The translations under genes were made by a program, and so were the position numbers. From NCBI RefSeq assembly GCF_900100785.1, contig NZ_FNCP01000001.1, forward strand, positions 186,001-250,000: a stretch of DNA of 64,000 bases. Reading direction: 5' to 3'. Source of the stretch: Desulfosporosinus hippei DSM 8344 (lineage in GTDB: Bacteria > Bacillota > Desulfitobacteriia > Desulfitobacteriales > Desulfitobacteriaceae). Each line of letters starts with the position of its first letter. Within the stretch, counting starts at the first letter, position 1. Below the pieces are notes generated by a model. The model was not told where the DNA came from. It did no database searches and was given only the letters and a program-made list of their open reading frames with translations. Positions 9,693 through 17,403 of this stretch are shown here, piece after piece.

Positions 9693-9764
9693 TATTCTCC
9701 ATTCATGAAGATAATCCTGCTAAAGAATTCTCTTTTTAGAATAAAAAATAGGAAAACAGGAGGA

Positions 9765-9797
9765 AGGTCCTAGTTTATTTCGAAATAAGTAGGACCT
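9765..9797. repeat. strong inverted repeat between lpdA and mraZ
   Basis: AGGTCCTA (9765-9772) pairs with TAGGACCT (9790-9797), and the inner TTATTT/AAATAA also pairs around CG, giving a nearly continuous hairpin. On neither strand is it followed at once by a clear U tract. It may be a factor-assisted terminator or a small dispersed repeat; similar GTCCTA...AGGACCTAAGC sequence recurs at 11569-11620 on the other side of lpdA. Confidence 0.6.
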
Positions 9798-10000
9798 AAG
9801 CAGTAAAAAAACAAAAGCCTTTTCAACACTTTAATAAAGCATTAAAAAGACTAAGGACTAAGAGTGAAAATTTAATTGGGATATAGCTTAAGGTAACTTT
9901 CAAAAGTAGTTAAATGGATCAATTCCGAGACTTCCACTTCTTCCAATTGGAGTTCCTTAATTCTACTTCGACGGAGTTAGACTCACGGAAGTCTCGATGT

Positions 10001-10018
10001 TCGGCTTTAGCTGAACTA
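10001..10018 (-). terminator. possible terminator hairpin after lpdA
   Basis: On the minus strand, GTTCAGC and GCCGAAC pair (one G-T) around a short TAAA-type loop, about 16 nt after the lpdA stop codon. No good U tract follows, so it may act weakly or only as a 3'-end stabiliser. Confidence 0.35.
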
Positions 10019-10033
10019 GTTCACTTAGGCTTT

Positions 10034-11416
10034 TTAAGCAAGATGCAGTGGTTTTCCGAGTATTCCGTGCGCTGCTTCCATTACAGCTTCAGGCAATGTA
10101 GGGTGGGCATGGACTGTTCGTGCTATATCCTCTGCGAGCAGCCCTTTTTCAATGGCTATTACTAATTCAGAAATTAACGTGCTCGCCTGCGGCCCCATGA
10201 TGCTGGCCCCAATAACCACTCCTTCATGATTCGCCAAAATTTTAACGAGTCCAATGCTTTCACCTAAGGCTAAGGCTTTGCCATTGGCTGAAAACGGAAA
10301 TTTACTGACTCGATAATCGACTCCTGATGCTTTAAGCTCCTGCTCAGAAAGCCCAACCGTGGCAATTTCAGGATGTGTAAAAATCGCACTGGGTATGGCT
10401 CGATAACTCATCTCCACGGAATGACCGGCAATCTGTTCCACAGCAATTATTCCTTCTGCAGAGGCCACATGGGCTAACATAATTCCCCCTACGACATCCC
10501 CGATTGCATAAACATTAGGAAGATTGGTTTCCATTTTAGAGTTCACCTTAATGGCTCCCTTGTCAATCTCCAAACCCAATCCATTTACATCGATTCCTCT
10601 CAGATTTGGTCTGCGGCCAGTTGACAATAGAACGCAATCAGTAGAGATTTCTTTAACTCCTTTAGCATCTTCAATCTGAACTAGAAGACTCTCACCTGCT
10701 TGACTAATCTGCTTTACTAATGTTTTTGTAAAAATATCTATTCCATTACGTTTTAGTAATGGGGTTATTCGCTTTGGAATTTCCTCATCGATGGTTGGTA
10801 ACAGACTCGGAAGCATTTCCACAACACTTACTTTGACCCCAAAGGCCTGATAGATGGAAGCAAATTCCAACCCAATAACTCCTCCTCCGATAATAACAAG
10901 ACTTTTAGGCATATCAGTAATGTCTAGAATCTCATCACTGGTCACTACCCCTGGAAGATCAGCTCCCGGAATGGGTATTCGTACAGGTGTAGATCCTGTT
11001 GCCAGCACAACGTTCTCTACCTCTAAGTCTTCCTCACCATTCACTGTCCTCACAGAAATATGCCCTAATTGTTTAAATTCGCCCCATCCCTTGATAACAC
11101 GAATATTTGCGGCTTTCATTAATTTCTCCACACCGCCGACAAGAGAGTTGACAACTTGTTCCTTTCGAGCAACTACTGCCTGATAATCGACTCTTTTGTC
11201 ACCAACATACAAACCAAACTCCGGAGCGTGTCCAATTTCCCGCCATAAATCAGCACTCTTAACGAGAGCCTTTGTAGGAATACACCCTCTGTTCAAACAC
11301 GTACCACCTAATTGTTCACCCTCGATGAGAACTACTGACAAACCTAATTGAGCGGCTTTTAACGCACATACATATCCTCCAGGACCTCCTCCGAGGACGC
11401 CAACTTTATAAGCCAC
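10034..11416 (-). CDS. lpdA: dihydrolipoyl dehydrogenase
   Basis: An FAD-dependent oxidoreductase that reoxidises protein-bound dihydrolipoamide with NAD+. The 460-residue protein has an N-terminal FAD-binding GGGPGGYVCA, the redox-active disulfide GGTCLNRGCIPTKAL, a second dinucleotide motif IIGGGVIGLEFAS, the ATGSTP and YAIGDV motifs, and the C-terminal active-site HAHPTLPE. I choose GTG at 11416 because GGAGAGG lies just upstream; the longer TTG start at 11446 would place this site inside the coding region. No E1/E2, lipoate or glycine-cleavage genes are adjacent, so its partner complex is unknown. Confidence 0.93.
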   Translation of the reverse strand: MAYKVGVLGGGPGGYVCALKAAQLGLSVVLIEGEQLGGTCLNRGCIPTKALVKSADLWREIGHAPEFGLYVGDKRVDYQAVVARKEQVVNSLVGGVEKLMKAANIRVIKGWGEFKQLGHISVRTVNGEEDLEVENVVLATGSTPVRIPIPGADLPGVVTSDEILDITDMPKSLVIIGGGVIGLEFASIYQAFGVKVSVVEMLPSLLPTIDEEIPKRITPLLKRNGIDIFTKTLVKQISQAGESLLVQIEDAKGVKEISTDCVLLSTGRRPNLRGIDVNGLGLEIDKGAIKVNSKMETNLPNVYAIGDVVGGIMLAHVASAEGIIAVEQIAGHSVEMSYRAIPSAIFTHPEIATVGLSEQELKASGVDYRVSKFPFSANGKALALGESIGLVKILANHEGVVIGASIMGPQASTLISELVIAIEKGLLAEDIARTVHAHPTLPEAVMEAAHGILGKPLHLA

Positions 11417-11607
11417 GTCTTTCCTCTCCTTCCCTATAGTTTTCAACTAATTCTATTTCAGGGGACGTTTTACCTGCAAAGATGCTCAGTCTAAAGCTGA
11501 ACAAGAATCTGTAAACAATATGTCCAGCTCAATTTGATCGTATGCGCAGGGACTCTGTTCAGTTCAAAAATGTCCTAGGTTGCTCTGTCTACAGACTAAA
11601 TACAAGG

Positions 11608-11650
11608 AAAGGACCTAAGCCCCGAGTTCAGCTCAGGATTTAGATCCTTT
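11608..11650 (-). terminator. terminator-like hairpin after LysM gene
   Basis: On the minus strand AAAGGATCTAA...CC.GAG pairs imperfectly with CTC.GG..TTAGGTCCTTT around a CTGAA loop, about 27 nt after the LysM gene stop. It is followed by CCTTGTATTT, a weak U-rich stretch. This would separate the LysM gene from lpdA. Confidence 0.5.
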
Positions 11651-11676
11651 TAAGATTGTTCTCTACCTCTTACGGT

Positions 11677-12291
11677 TTAACCGAAAAACTCTCCTGAAGT
11701 AACAGGTATTATTAGGATTTGCCCAGGATAGATAAGATCGGGGTTGCGAAGATCATTAGCCAGTATAATGGCCTGCATTGTTGTGCCATAGCGTTGAGCA
11801 ATTTTCCAGACAGAATCACCTTTTTTTACCACATATACTTCATTTGAAGGGGTAGGTGTAGGCATTGGTGGGCAAGGACGCTTAGGATGATGTTGATGAT
11901 ATTCATGTTGTTGATGATGATGCTCCATAACAGGGGTACCACAAGGTGAGCATGGTCTTGGCCCGTCAAGATCAAGGGAAACAAAGCCCGGATCTAAATC
12001 AACATCTAGATTTACAAAGCCTCCTGGGGGATACATGCCAGGAGCACCATGCATCATACCATACATACCTGGCATTCCCTGCATGCCTTGCATGCCTTGC
12101 ATTCCTTGCATGCCTCCCATTCCTTGCATTCCTCCCATTCCTTGCATTCCTCCCATTCCTTGCATGCCTTCCATACCTTGCATGCCTTCCATGCCTTGCA
12201 TTCCTCCCATACCTTGCATTCCTCCCATACCTTGCATACCTTGCATTCCCGGTGTAAGAGTTGGGTTATAAGCAACGGAACGTAATTCCAT
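11677..12291 (-). CDS. LysM protein with Met-Gln-Gly repeat tract, possible spore-coat component
   Basis: A 204-residue protein in three parts. Residues about 15-75 are built almost only from MQG and MGG tripeptides. A linker (about 76-150) contains DVDLDPGFVSLDLDGPRP and a His/Gln-rich stretch (MEHHHQQHEYHQHH). Residues about 153-200 form one LysM domain (YVVKKGDSVWKIAQRYG ... NPDLIYPGQILIIP), which binds N-acetylglucosamine polymers. No signal peptide is seen. LysM proteins of this size with repetitive N-termini are known among spore coat and cortex-interface proteins, so a spore role is plausible but inferred. Start ATG at 12291 follows AAAGGAGG. It is monocistronic, with a hairpin behind it. 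Confidence 0.85.
   Translation of the reverse strand: MELRSVAYNPTLTPGMQGMQGMGGMQGMGGMQGMEGMQGMEGMQGMGGMQGMGGMQGMGGMQGMQGMQGMQGMPGMYGMMHGAPGMYPPGGFVNLDVDLDPGFVSLDLDGPRPCSPCGTPVMEHHHQQHEYHQHHPKRPCPPMPTPTPSNEVYVVKKGDSVWKIAQRYGTTMQAIILANDLRNPDLIYPGQILIIPVTSGEFFG
12062..12252. repeat. tandem 9/18-bp coding repeat (MQG / MQGMGG units)
   Basis: Within the LysM gene the minus strand repeats the nine-base unit ATGCAAGGN, often alternating with ATGGGAGGA to give an 18-base unit. The near-identical copies suggest recent expansion by slippage or unequal recombination. Because the unit length is a multiple of three, copy-number changes would keep the frame. Confidence 0.9.
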
Positions 12292-12705
12292 ATTATTTTC
12301 CTCCTTTATCGTTAACCAGCTTGCTTCTCAACATTTATTCTTGCCTTTAACTAATAACAATATATGGAAGTAAATCCATAATGTGTTTGTACCTTGCTAA
12401 ACTATTTGTTTTTTTAAAATCATATAATTTAAAACCCAAGCCTTAATAGTGCCCGAATCAAATTCTAACTTTACACCCAATTTAGCTAAAAACTTGTACT
12501 TAAAATACAAGTTAATAGCAGTTTATAAGAGATTAAAAATAACACAAACAATATTCTTGAACTCGAAGTTTGTATTTACTGGGTTAAATACCTTTATCAA
12601 AAGTATACTCCATCTATAAAGGGGCTGATGCTTACGAACCTTTAGTTCGTTTTGCACAGCCCCTACATAACTAACAATATTAGCTTAAATTCAAATATGG
12701 ATTTT
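12292..12705. other. AT-rich intergenic region, no gene seen
   Basis: About 410 bp, very AT-rich, with no open frame preceded by a ribosome-binding site other than the known flanking genes. It holds the LysM gene's leader (ribosome-binding site AAAGGAGG near 12300), a short ACTTGTA/TACAAGT hairpin at about 12491-12511, and the hairpin at 12620-12664. A CATATATT hexamer-like element upstream of the LysM gene could be a sporulation-sigma -10 box, but this is weak. Confidence 0.5.
12620..12664. repeat. two-stage inverted repeat (AGGGGCTG...CAGCCCCT)
   Basis: AGGGGCTG (12620-12627) pairs with CAGCCCCT (12657-12664), and inside it ACGAAC (12634-12639) pairs with GTTCGT (12645-12650). It lies 42 nt downstream of the DUF1858 gene and could be its terminator, but there is no U tract. 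The GGGGCTGTGCAAAACGAA edge also resembles an insertion-sequence end, so a small mobile remnant is possible. Confidence 0.5.
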
Positions 12706-12903
12706 CTATACCTCAGTAATCGCCTTATTAAGCTTTTCAATTAGATCATCCGGATTTTTCCCATGAGTTAATGCCGCACCTTCGATGCTCTCCATTGTTG
12801 AAGAAGGACATCCTAAACAGTGCATCCCAAGTTCTAAAAAAACTTGAACAGTTTGAGGATATTGGCGAAGAACTTGGCCTACTGTCATCTCTTTAGTTAA
12901 CAA
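12706..12903 (-). CDS. DUF1858 / hybrid-cluster-associated redox disulfide protein
   Basis: A 65-residue cytoplasmic protein of the DUF1858 family, whose members are found near hybrid-cluster proteins and as domains of redox proteins. The N-terminal half reads TVGQVLRQYPQTVQVFLELGMHCLGCPSS in several pieces, with the conserved CLGC redox motif near residues 29-32; the rest is a short helix pair. The start is TTG at 12903 with AAAGGAGG eight bases upstream. It stands alone, with an inverted repeat downstream. Exact function is unknown. Confidence 0.88.
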   Translation of the reverse strand: MLTKEMTVGQVLRQYPQTVQVFLELGMHCLGCPSSTMESIEGAALTHGKNPDDLIEKLNKAITEV

Positions 12904-13051
12904 TTAAATTCCTCCTTTGCATTTCTTATAGAAATACTCGGTTTTATTATATAGTATTTTTGTCGGATATACAACAAGCTAAGATACGAACACCCAACTC
13001 ACATTTATACCATGTCTACTCTCTAAATCCGGGTCATGATTACAAAGTTAT

Positions 13052-14128
13052 TTACACCGTCCCCCTCATAGCACTTCCAACTTCCGACAAAAGCTGATAA
13101 ATGTGTTCCGAAAGATCTTTCTGAAGAGTACCGGTCCCACAACTTGGCGTTAACATACTTTGCTGGCGCAAGAGGTTTTCATCAACGCCACGTTCTACAA
13201 GCGCAGCAATATTATTTTCCAAACGATGTATTAGACCATGAGCAGTTTCTTCCCAAGCATCTTGATTTGTAGGGACAATTCCCCAAGAAAGGATGCCACC
13301 ACGTAATAAAAATTTGTTAAGATGCTCAGCTAAAACCATCATACTCTGTAAATAAGCATAGGCATCAAAATTCACAATTTGGGCCTTAGAGTCAAAAAGA
13401 AGCGTCCAATCCATACCTGCACAAACATGTACGCCGGGGATCCCTTTTTGCCGTATAATTCCTTCAAAAATTGAGTTTAACTCTGTTATCAATTCCTCTC
13501 TGTTTAGGGTTATATAGGAGGAGGCACCTACACCATAGAGTCCGGGATCATCGACCATCATAATTACTGGCAATTCGAACTTGCTCAGTCGCTTGGTCTG
13601 CCACTCGGCATGTAAAGTAAGAGTCTTAACCAAGATATCTCGAAGAGTTTCATCATAATAGCTGGATCTTCTATTTTTATCCGTGATTTGCATACCTAAC
13701 GTAAGCGGCCCACTTAGTTGTCCTTTTAAAAATATAGCTTCCCTTGTTCCATGATTTTCGAGATTAAGGCAGAAAGCTTCAAACCCTTCTCCACCTTGCA
13801 GACTAAAGCCAAAGCGACTTAAAGCCTTATCGGATCCCTCAATTCCCTCTAAATACAGAGAGAAAAACCCGGTCATTCGCTCTACCCAGTCCGTTTCTTC
13901 AACTAAAAACTTTGGATTTTTAATATCACCAATAATTCCTGTTTCAATTAAAACACTGAGGTATTGCCCAATAAATGAGCTTTCTGCACCGGAATTAGGG
14001 AGTTGAGGCCAATGAGGAGCCAGAGGGACTTTTCTCCATATCAAATCTAAGGCCTCTTCACTATTTGTTTGAGGAACACTTCCAACTCCTGTGGTTAAAA
14101 AATGAGGTTTGAAATTATTTCTGTTCAT
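13052..14128 (-). CDS. cobalamin-independent methionine synthase / UroD-like protein
   Basis: A 358-residue protein of the UROD/MetE-like superfamily, TIM-barrel enzymes that include MetE C-terminal domains and corrinoid methyltransferases. Seen features are the N-terminal TGVGSVPQ, a barrel strand LKGQLSGPLT, the VHVCAGMDW strand end and the C-terminal TPSCGTG. The His and Cys of the last two motifs fit the zinc ligands of MetE-type enzymes. It is half the length of full MetE and lacks its N-terminal domain, so it may handle a methylated thiol or corrinoid protein rather than folate. ATG at 14128 follows GGGGAGG. No corrinoid protein is adjacent; the substrate is unknown. Confidence 0.75.
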   Translation of the reverse strand: MNRNNFKPHFLTTGVGSVPQTNSEEALDLIWRKVPLAPHWPQLPNSGAESSFIGQYLSVLIETGIIGDIKNPKFLVEETDWVERMTGFFSLYLEGIEGSDKALSRFGFSLQGGEGFEAFCLNLENHGTREAIFLKGQLSGPLTLGMQITDKNRRSSYYDETLRDILVKTLTLHAEWQTKRLSKFELPVIMMVDDPGLYGVGASSYITLNREELITELNSIFEGIIRQKGIPGVHVCAGMDWTLLFDSKAQIVNFDAYAYLQSMMVLAEHLNKFLLRGGILSWGIVPTNQDAWEETAHGLIHRLENNIAALVERGVDENLLRQQSMLTPSCGTGTLQKDLSEHIYQLLSEVGSAMRGTV

Positions 14129-14205
14129 ATCTTAACCTCCCCATCTAGCTTGATTTAATACAACCTCGAATTTTAAAGTGTTATATTTGGTATTTAAGAA
14201 TATTG

Positions 14206-16371
14206 TCATTTTATCATCTCATGTAATTGTTGAACTATACTATGAGTAAGCGGTTGGAACATGTTCCAAATAAAAACCCAATCTGATACGTAAAACGATC
14301 CCCACACGAAAACTGCTCCAACAATAATTCCGGGAACCCATAAAAAGGGTAAATACCTCCCCCCAATCCGGTGAATATCATGTGCCCGAATAGGAGCAAA
14401 CAGGAATCCCAACAGGATATAACCAACCATAGGTGCATAAAATGGAACTCCCCAAGGGATCAGAGCCCAGGCAATGGCAATAAATACCGCCCAACGATAA
14501 CGTCTTTCCAACCAATAAATAAGACCGGCTTCATTAGGTTTCTCCGGTAAATGCGGAACAACGACTCCAATTTGGAGCAATCGAATAAGAATAAATAGAC
14601 CAACTAACACCGCCCATATTAACCAAGGGGATTGAGCCTGTAATAACTGCATACCAGGCCATAAGTGGGAAAGCCATGGGTTAACGTTGAGAGGAATACG
14701 AAATAATCCAGAGGTGAATAGCCCTGCTACCATAGAAATGCGAGCTAAAAAGAATAGTCCATTCCAGAACCAAGCATTGCGCAGACGACGCTTGGGCTTA
14801 TTATTTCCGATCTCTTTATAACGCCAAGTTGCTGATCGAATATTCATCCATCCCAGAAAAACCATAAGCAGAGCCCAGCATCCAGCAAAGATTTGTTCTT
14901 TATCCCATTGCACGCTTGAGGTCAAAGGAGTTTCGACCGCTACAGCTCCCCACATCCCCTTAATCGAAGCTCCTTCGATTAAAATCGATTGCTCTTCTGA
15001 AAGTCCTGAGCGAAGGTTCGATAATGTCAGCGCAAAAGCCAAACTAGGCTCTACTTCTTGCTCAGCCTGTTGCAAGTACATTTTAGCAGAATCACTAGAG
15101 TCTAAACCCTTTCCCACTGTCCATGCCCAAAGTGAAGGGTGAAGCCTCTTTACTGAGATTAGGTTTCGAAAATCATCTGCTTGAGGAAGTCTCTTAGACG
15201 GAACTAACTCAACAGGTAGTTCAGCCCATATCCCGATACCTACTCTGTCTGCAGTTTGCAGCCAAAGTTCATCCGGAACTTGTCCAATGAAATAAACAAG
15301 GTTTTTTCCTTCTTGACGTTTAGATATTAACCATGACTCTATCTCCCCGGAATTACGAAGACGGCTTTCCTTCTGAGGTGTTAATGCTTCTCCCGAAATC
15401 AAAAGTTCCTGACCATTTAATTTCCAATTCCCAGATTCAAAGGAAACCGCGCTTAAACCTAAAGGCAAGGATAAATCGTCAACATCACCTTTACTGTTCG
15501 TAACCTTTAGATGTAGTTGATAGAGGTAAGGGTCTTCCGTCGTCCAGCGACGGGCATCAGGTAATAAGAATGTTAAGGTCACCGGTTGACGATCCGGACT
15601 TTCTTGGGGTTCCACAACAAGTGTTTGCTCCGCTAACCCAGCAGATCCATCGGAGATAACCCCATATACAGTCCATGGCCCTTCCGGAGAAAAACCACGG
15701 TGCAGCAAATCTGTAGCCACTGTTATTTGAGCAGTAGACTCAAGCCATCCAATCTTTACTTGCGGCAACACTATGGTCGTTTCCACAACGGCATCCAAAC
15801 GAATATCACCTTTGATATACCCCGATTTTGGCCAAGCGGAACCTAACAAACCGGAACGCTGCCCGGCACTTCCAGTAAGCTCAACTAAGAGGGTGTTGTC
15901 TTCTCCATAACGAAAGGCTTTAGGTAAAATTTCTAACTCGTCACTTCCACCACTACCTTCAAATTCACCTATTTTTTCACTGCTAGAGATTCCATTTAAG
16001 TAAACATTGGCATGTCCCTGTACCCCATTAAAGGTAAGTACCATTGTCCGGGAGCTCCACTCACCGGGGATTTGTAACCGTTTAGTAACAACGGAGAATC
16101 TTGCACTAGACGGAAGAACCAACGGACGTCCTTTAGTTAGAAAGAATTTACTATATTTACCCTCGGAAGGTTCTGATTCTGTAGTCCAAGCTTGGCGTAA
16201 AGATGAGAACTGATTCCAACTCCCATTTAAATTCTGAGTATAACGTGAAGCACTAATTGCACTCTGGCTGGCATAAAGAGAATCCCCTTCCGAACTCTGC
16301 CAATTCCACCAAAGAACGCCTAACGTTACTACCCATAAAATTATAAAAACTATGAAGCGACGATTAAACAT
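14206..16371 (-). CDS. membrane protein with degenerate glycoside hydrolase family 2 ectodomain
   Basis: A 721-residue protein with an N-terminal membrane segment (about 5-23), an extracellular region of about 470 residues, and about five membrane helices at the C-terminus (from about 494 on). The ectodomain resembles GH2: a jelly-roll sugar-binding part (TFNGVQGHANVYLNG, about 113-127), the immunoglobulin-like EDPYLYQLHLKV (279-290), and a barrel-like part. Where active GH2 enzymes read HPS...W..GNE, this one reads HPSLWAWTVGKG (411-422), so the acid/base Glu is missing. A sugar-binding or sensing role is more likely than hydrolysis. ATG at 16371 has AAGGGG eight bases upstream, better than GTG at 16395. 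Confidence 0.72.
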   Translation of the reverse strand: MFNRRFIVFIILWVVTLGVLWWNWQSSEGDSLYASQSAISASRYTQNLNGSWNQFSSLRQAWTTESEPSEGKYSKFFLTKGRPLVLPSSARFSVVTKRLQIPGEWSSRTMVLTFNGVQGHANVYLNGISSSEKIGEFEGSGGSDELEILPKAFRYGEDNTLLVELTGSAGQRSGLLGSAWPKSGYIKGDIRLDAVVETTIVLPQVKIGWLESTAQITVATDLLHRGFSPEGPWTVYGVISDGSAGLAEQTLVVEPQESPDRQPVTLTFLLPDARRWTTEDPYLYQLHLKVTNSKGDVDDLSLPLGLSAVSFESGNWKLNGQELLISGEALTPQKESRLRNSGEIESWLISKRQEGKNLVYFIGQVPDELWLQTADRVGIGIWAELPVELVPSKRLPQADDFRNLISVKRLHPSLWAWTVGKGLDSSDSAKMYLQQAEQEVEPSLAFALTLSNLRSGLSEEQSILIEGASIKGMWGAVAVETPLTSSVQWDKEQIFAGCWALLMVFLGWMNIRSATWRYKEIGNNKPKRRLRNAWFWNGLFFLARISMVAGLFTSGLFRIPLNVNPWLSHLWPGMQLLQAQSPWLIWAVLVGLFILIRLLQIGVVVPHLPEKPNEAGLIYWLERRYRWAVFIAIAWALIPWGVPFYAPMVGYILLGFLFAPIRAHDIHRIGGRYLPFLWVPGIIVGAVFVWGSFYVSDWVFIWNMFQPLTHSIVQQLHEMIK

Positions 16372-16452
16372 AAAACGAGCCCCTTCTTGCAGCACTTAAA
16401 TCCGATGATACTTGAGATATTCGTGAAAAATCAACAAAACCCTTGCAAACAA

Positions 16453-16511
16453 TAAAAAAAACTCATTTAGTAAACTAGTCCAACCATAGGACCAATTTCC
16501 AAAAATGAGTT
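16453..16511 (-). terminator. Rho-independent terminator of perR
   Basis: On the minus strand AACTCATTT (16511-16503) pairs with AAATGAGTT (16468-16460), with an inner GGTCC/GGAC pair. TTTTTTT follows. It begins about 20 nt after the perR stop and lies upstream of the GH2-like gene. Confidence 0.85.
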
Positions 16512-16532
16512 CCTTAAAATTAAACTTGCTTT

Positions 16533-16961
16533 TTAATTCAGCTGCTCATTGCTCCGGCATTCCGGACAGACACCATAAAACTCCATGCGGTGTCCTAATA
16601 TTAGAAATCCGGATTTCTCCATCACTTCTTGTTCCATATTAATCAGAGGCGCATGAAAATCAGCTACCTTACCACACTTTGAACACACAATGTGATAATG
16701 ATTATTGGGGTTGCCATCGAAACGACTGGCCATATCTCCATAAGATAACTCCAACAGGTGTCCATGCTCTTTTAACATGTTTAAAGTATTATAAATTGTG
16801 CCTAAGCTTACTCCAGGAAATTTAGCCTTGACATGATGGTAAATTTCATCGGCCGTGGGATGGGACCGAGTTTCAAGCAAGAACTCCAAAATTGCCTGTC
16901 TCTGCGGTGTAAAACGGACACCTTTATCTTTCAATTGTTTAAGAATTCCGATTGCATTCAT
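16533..16961 (-). CDS. perR: Fur-family peroxide-type regulator (PerR-like)
   Basis: A 142-residue Fur-family repressor. The N-terminal winged helix contains GVRFTPQRQAILEFL and the recognition region SLGTIYNTLNML. Metal-site residues fit PerR: His near 37 (RSHPTADE), Asp in SRFDGN, HYH and Asp in VADFHAP. Two CxxC pairs (CSKC, CPEC) form the structural zinc site. The SRFDGN asparagine-aspartate pattern is closer to PerR than to Fur or Zur, but the assignment is inference. ATG at 16961 follows AGAGGA. A good promoter lies at 17006-17034 and a terminator follows, so it is monocistronic. Confidence 0.87.
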   Translation of the reverse strand: MNAIGILKQLKDKGVRFTPQRQAILEFLLETRSHPTADEIYHHVKAKFPGVSLGTIYNTLNMLKEHGHLLELSYGDMASRFDGNPNNHYHIVCSKCGKVADFHAPLINMEQEVMEKSGFLILGHRMEFYGVCPECRSNEQLN

Positions 16962-17005
16962 GTCCCTATCCTCTTTCCTCAGTATTTGAAATCATTTCTA
17001 ATTAG

Positions 17006-17034
17006 ATTTTAAGTTAATATAATAAATTTGTCAA
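17006..17034 (-). promoter_or_regulatory. sigma-A promoter of perR
   Basis: On the minus strand TTGACA (17034-17029) and TAAAAT (17011-17006) are separated by exactly 17 bp, about 45 nt before the perR ATG. A palindrome TCTAATTAGA at 16997-17006 overlaps the likely start site and could be an autoregulatory operator; this last point is inference. Confidence 0.75.
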
Positions 17035-17204
17035 CTATCAAGTTGCCTAATAAATTCCCCGTTTTAAAAATGCTTTCGCTCAAGTCTTCACTTATCATGC
17101 TAATTCGATTAAGAGAATACTTACACTTTAAAATAAGTGGTATTAAAAGAACCCCAGAAGTGCTTCTAATTACCGATCTCTTGCATTGTAGTTCTGTCTC
17201 CAGC

Positions 17205-17327
17205 TCATTCTCCGGAATCCCCAGAAGGATCACCGCCTGGGAGTAGCTCAAATTCCCAAACGTTTGGGAATTTGAATTGCCGTCCTGGTCGCGGGCCGTT
17301 TGGCCCCGTACTCTTAAAAATGCCCAT
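17205..17327 (-). CDS. possible 40-residue small protein
   Basis: An open frame starting ATG at 17327, MGIFKSTGPNGPRPG..., rich in Gly and Pro, ending at TGA 17205. AAGG lies about ten bases before the ATG. The 28-bp perfect palindrome at 17248-17275 lies within it. It begins only about 22 nt past the ferredoxin terminator, so no promoter can be placed easily. I do not recognise it; another frame across the same DNA is also open, so coding status is uncertain. Confidence 0.3.
   Translation of the reverse strand: MGIFKSTGPNGPRPGRQFKFPNVWEFELLPGGDPSGDSGE
17248..17275. repeat. perfect 28-bp palindrome
   Basis: TCAAATTCCCAAAC followed directly by GTTTGGGAATTTGA, a perfect 14+14 palindrome with no spacer. 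This is long for a chance event. It could be a binding site for a dimeric regulator or a cruciform-forming element. There is no U tract next to it, so it is not an obvious terminator. It lies in the 442-bp gap between perR and ferredoxin. Confidence 0.85.
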
Positions 17328-17348
17328 ACTTGCTCAGCCTTTTTACGT

Positions 17349-17380
17349 AAAAAAAAGAGAGTTAACTAACTCTCTTTTTT
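17349..17380. terminator. bidirectional terminator after ferredoxin gene
   Basis: AGAGAGTTA and TAACTCTCT pair around AC, flanked by an A tract on the left and a T tract on the right, so it can work on both strands. It lies 24 nt after the ferredoxin stop codon. Confidence 0.88.
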
Positions 17381-17403
17381 ATACCACTAAAACCATTAAA
17401 TTT

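Larger units (their letters stand above)
9693..10033. other. AT-rich intergenic region with inverted repeats, no gene seen
   Basis: No open frame here has a ribosome-binding site. The region holds three inverted repeats: a hairpin at 9765-9797; a longer pair CGAGACTTCC (9926-9935) and GGAAGTCTCG (9987-9996) around a 51-nt loop; and a short stem at 10001-10018 next to the lpdA stop. It separates lpdA from the dcw cluster, so it should hold the end of the lpdA transcript and the promoter of the mraZ operon. Confidence 0.6.

Noticed and set aside
11946-12285. Several open frames across the MQG repeat region on both strands
   Set aside because: They arise from the tandem repeat; only the LysM frame has a ribosome-binding site and a domain.
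12292-12705. Possible sporulation-sigma promoter upstream of the LysM gene
   Set aside because: CATATATT resembles a -10 element, but no convincing -35 was found in this AT-rich DNA.
17009-17251. Minus-strand frame (SYSQAVILLGIPENEL...) and plus-strand frame 17028-17246 in the perR-ferredoxin gap
   Set aside because: The first starts in the middle of the palindrome and shows no ribosome-binding site or recognised domain; the second covers the perR promoter. Coding is possible but not supported.
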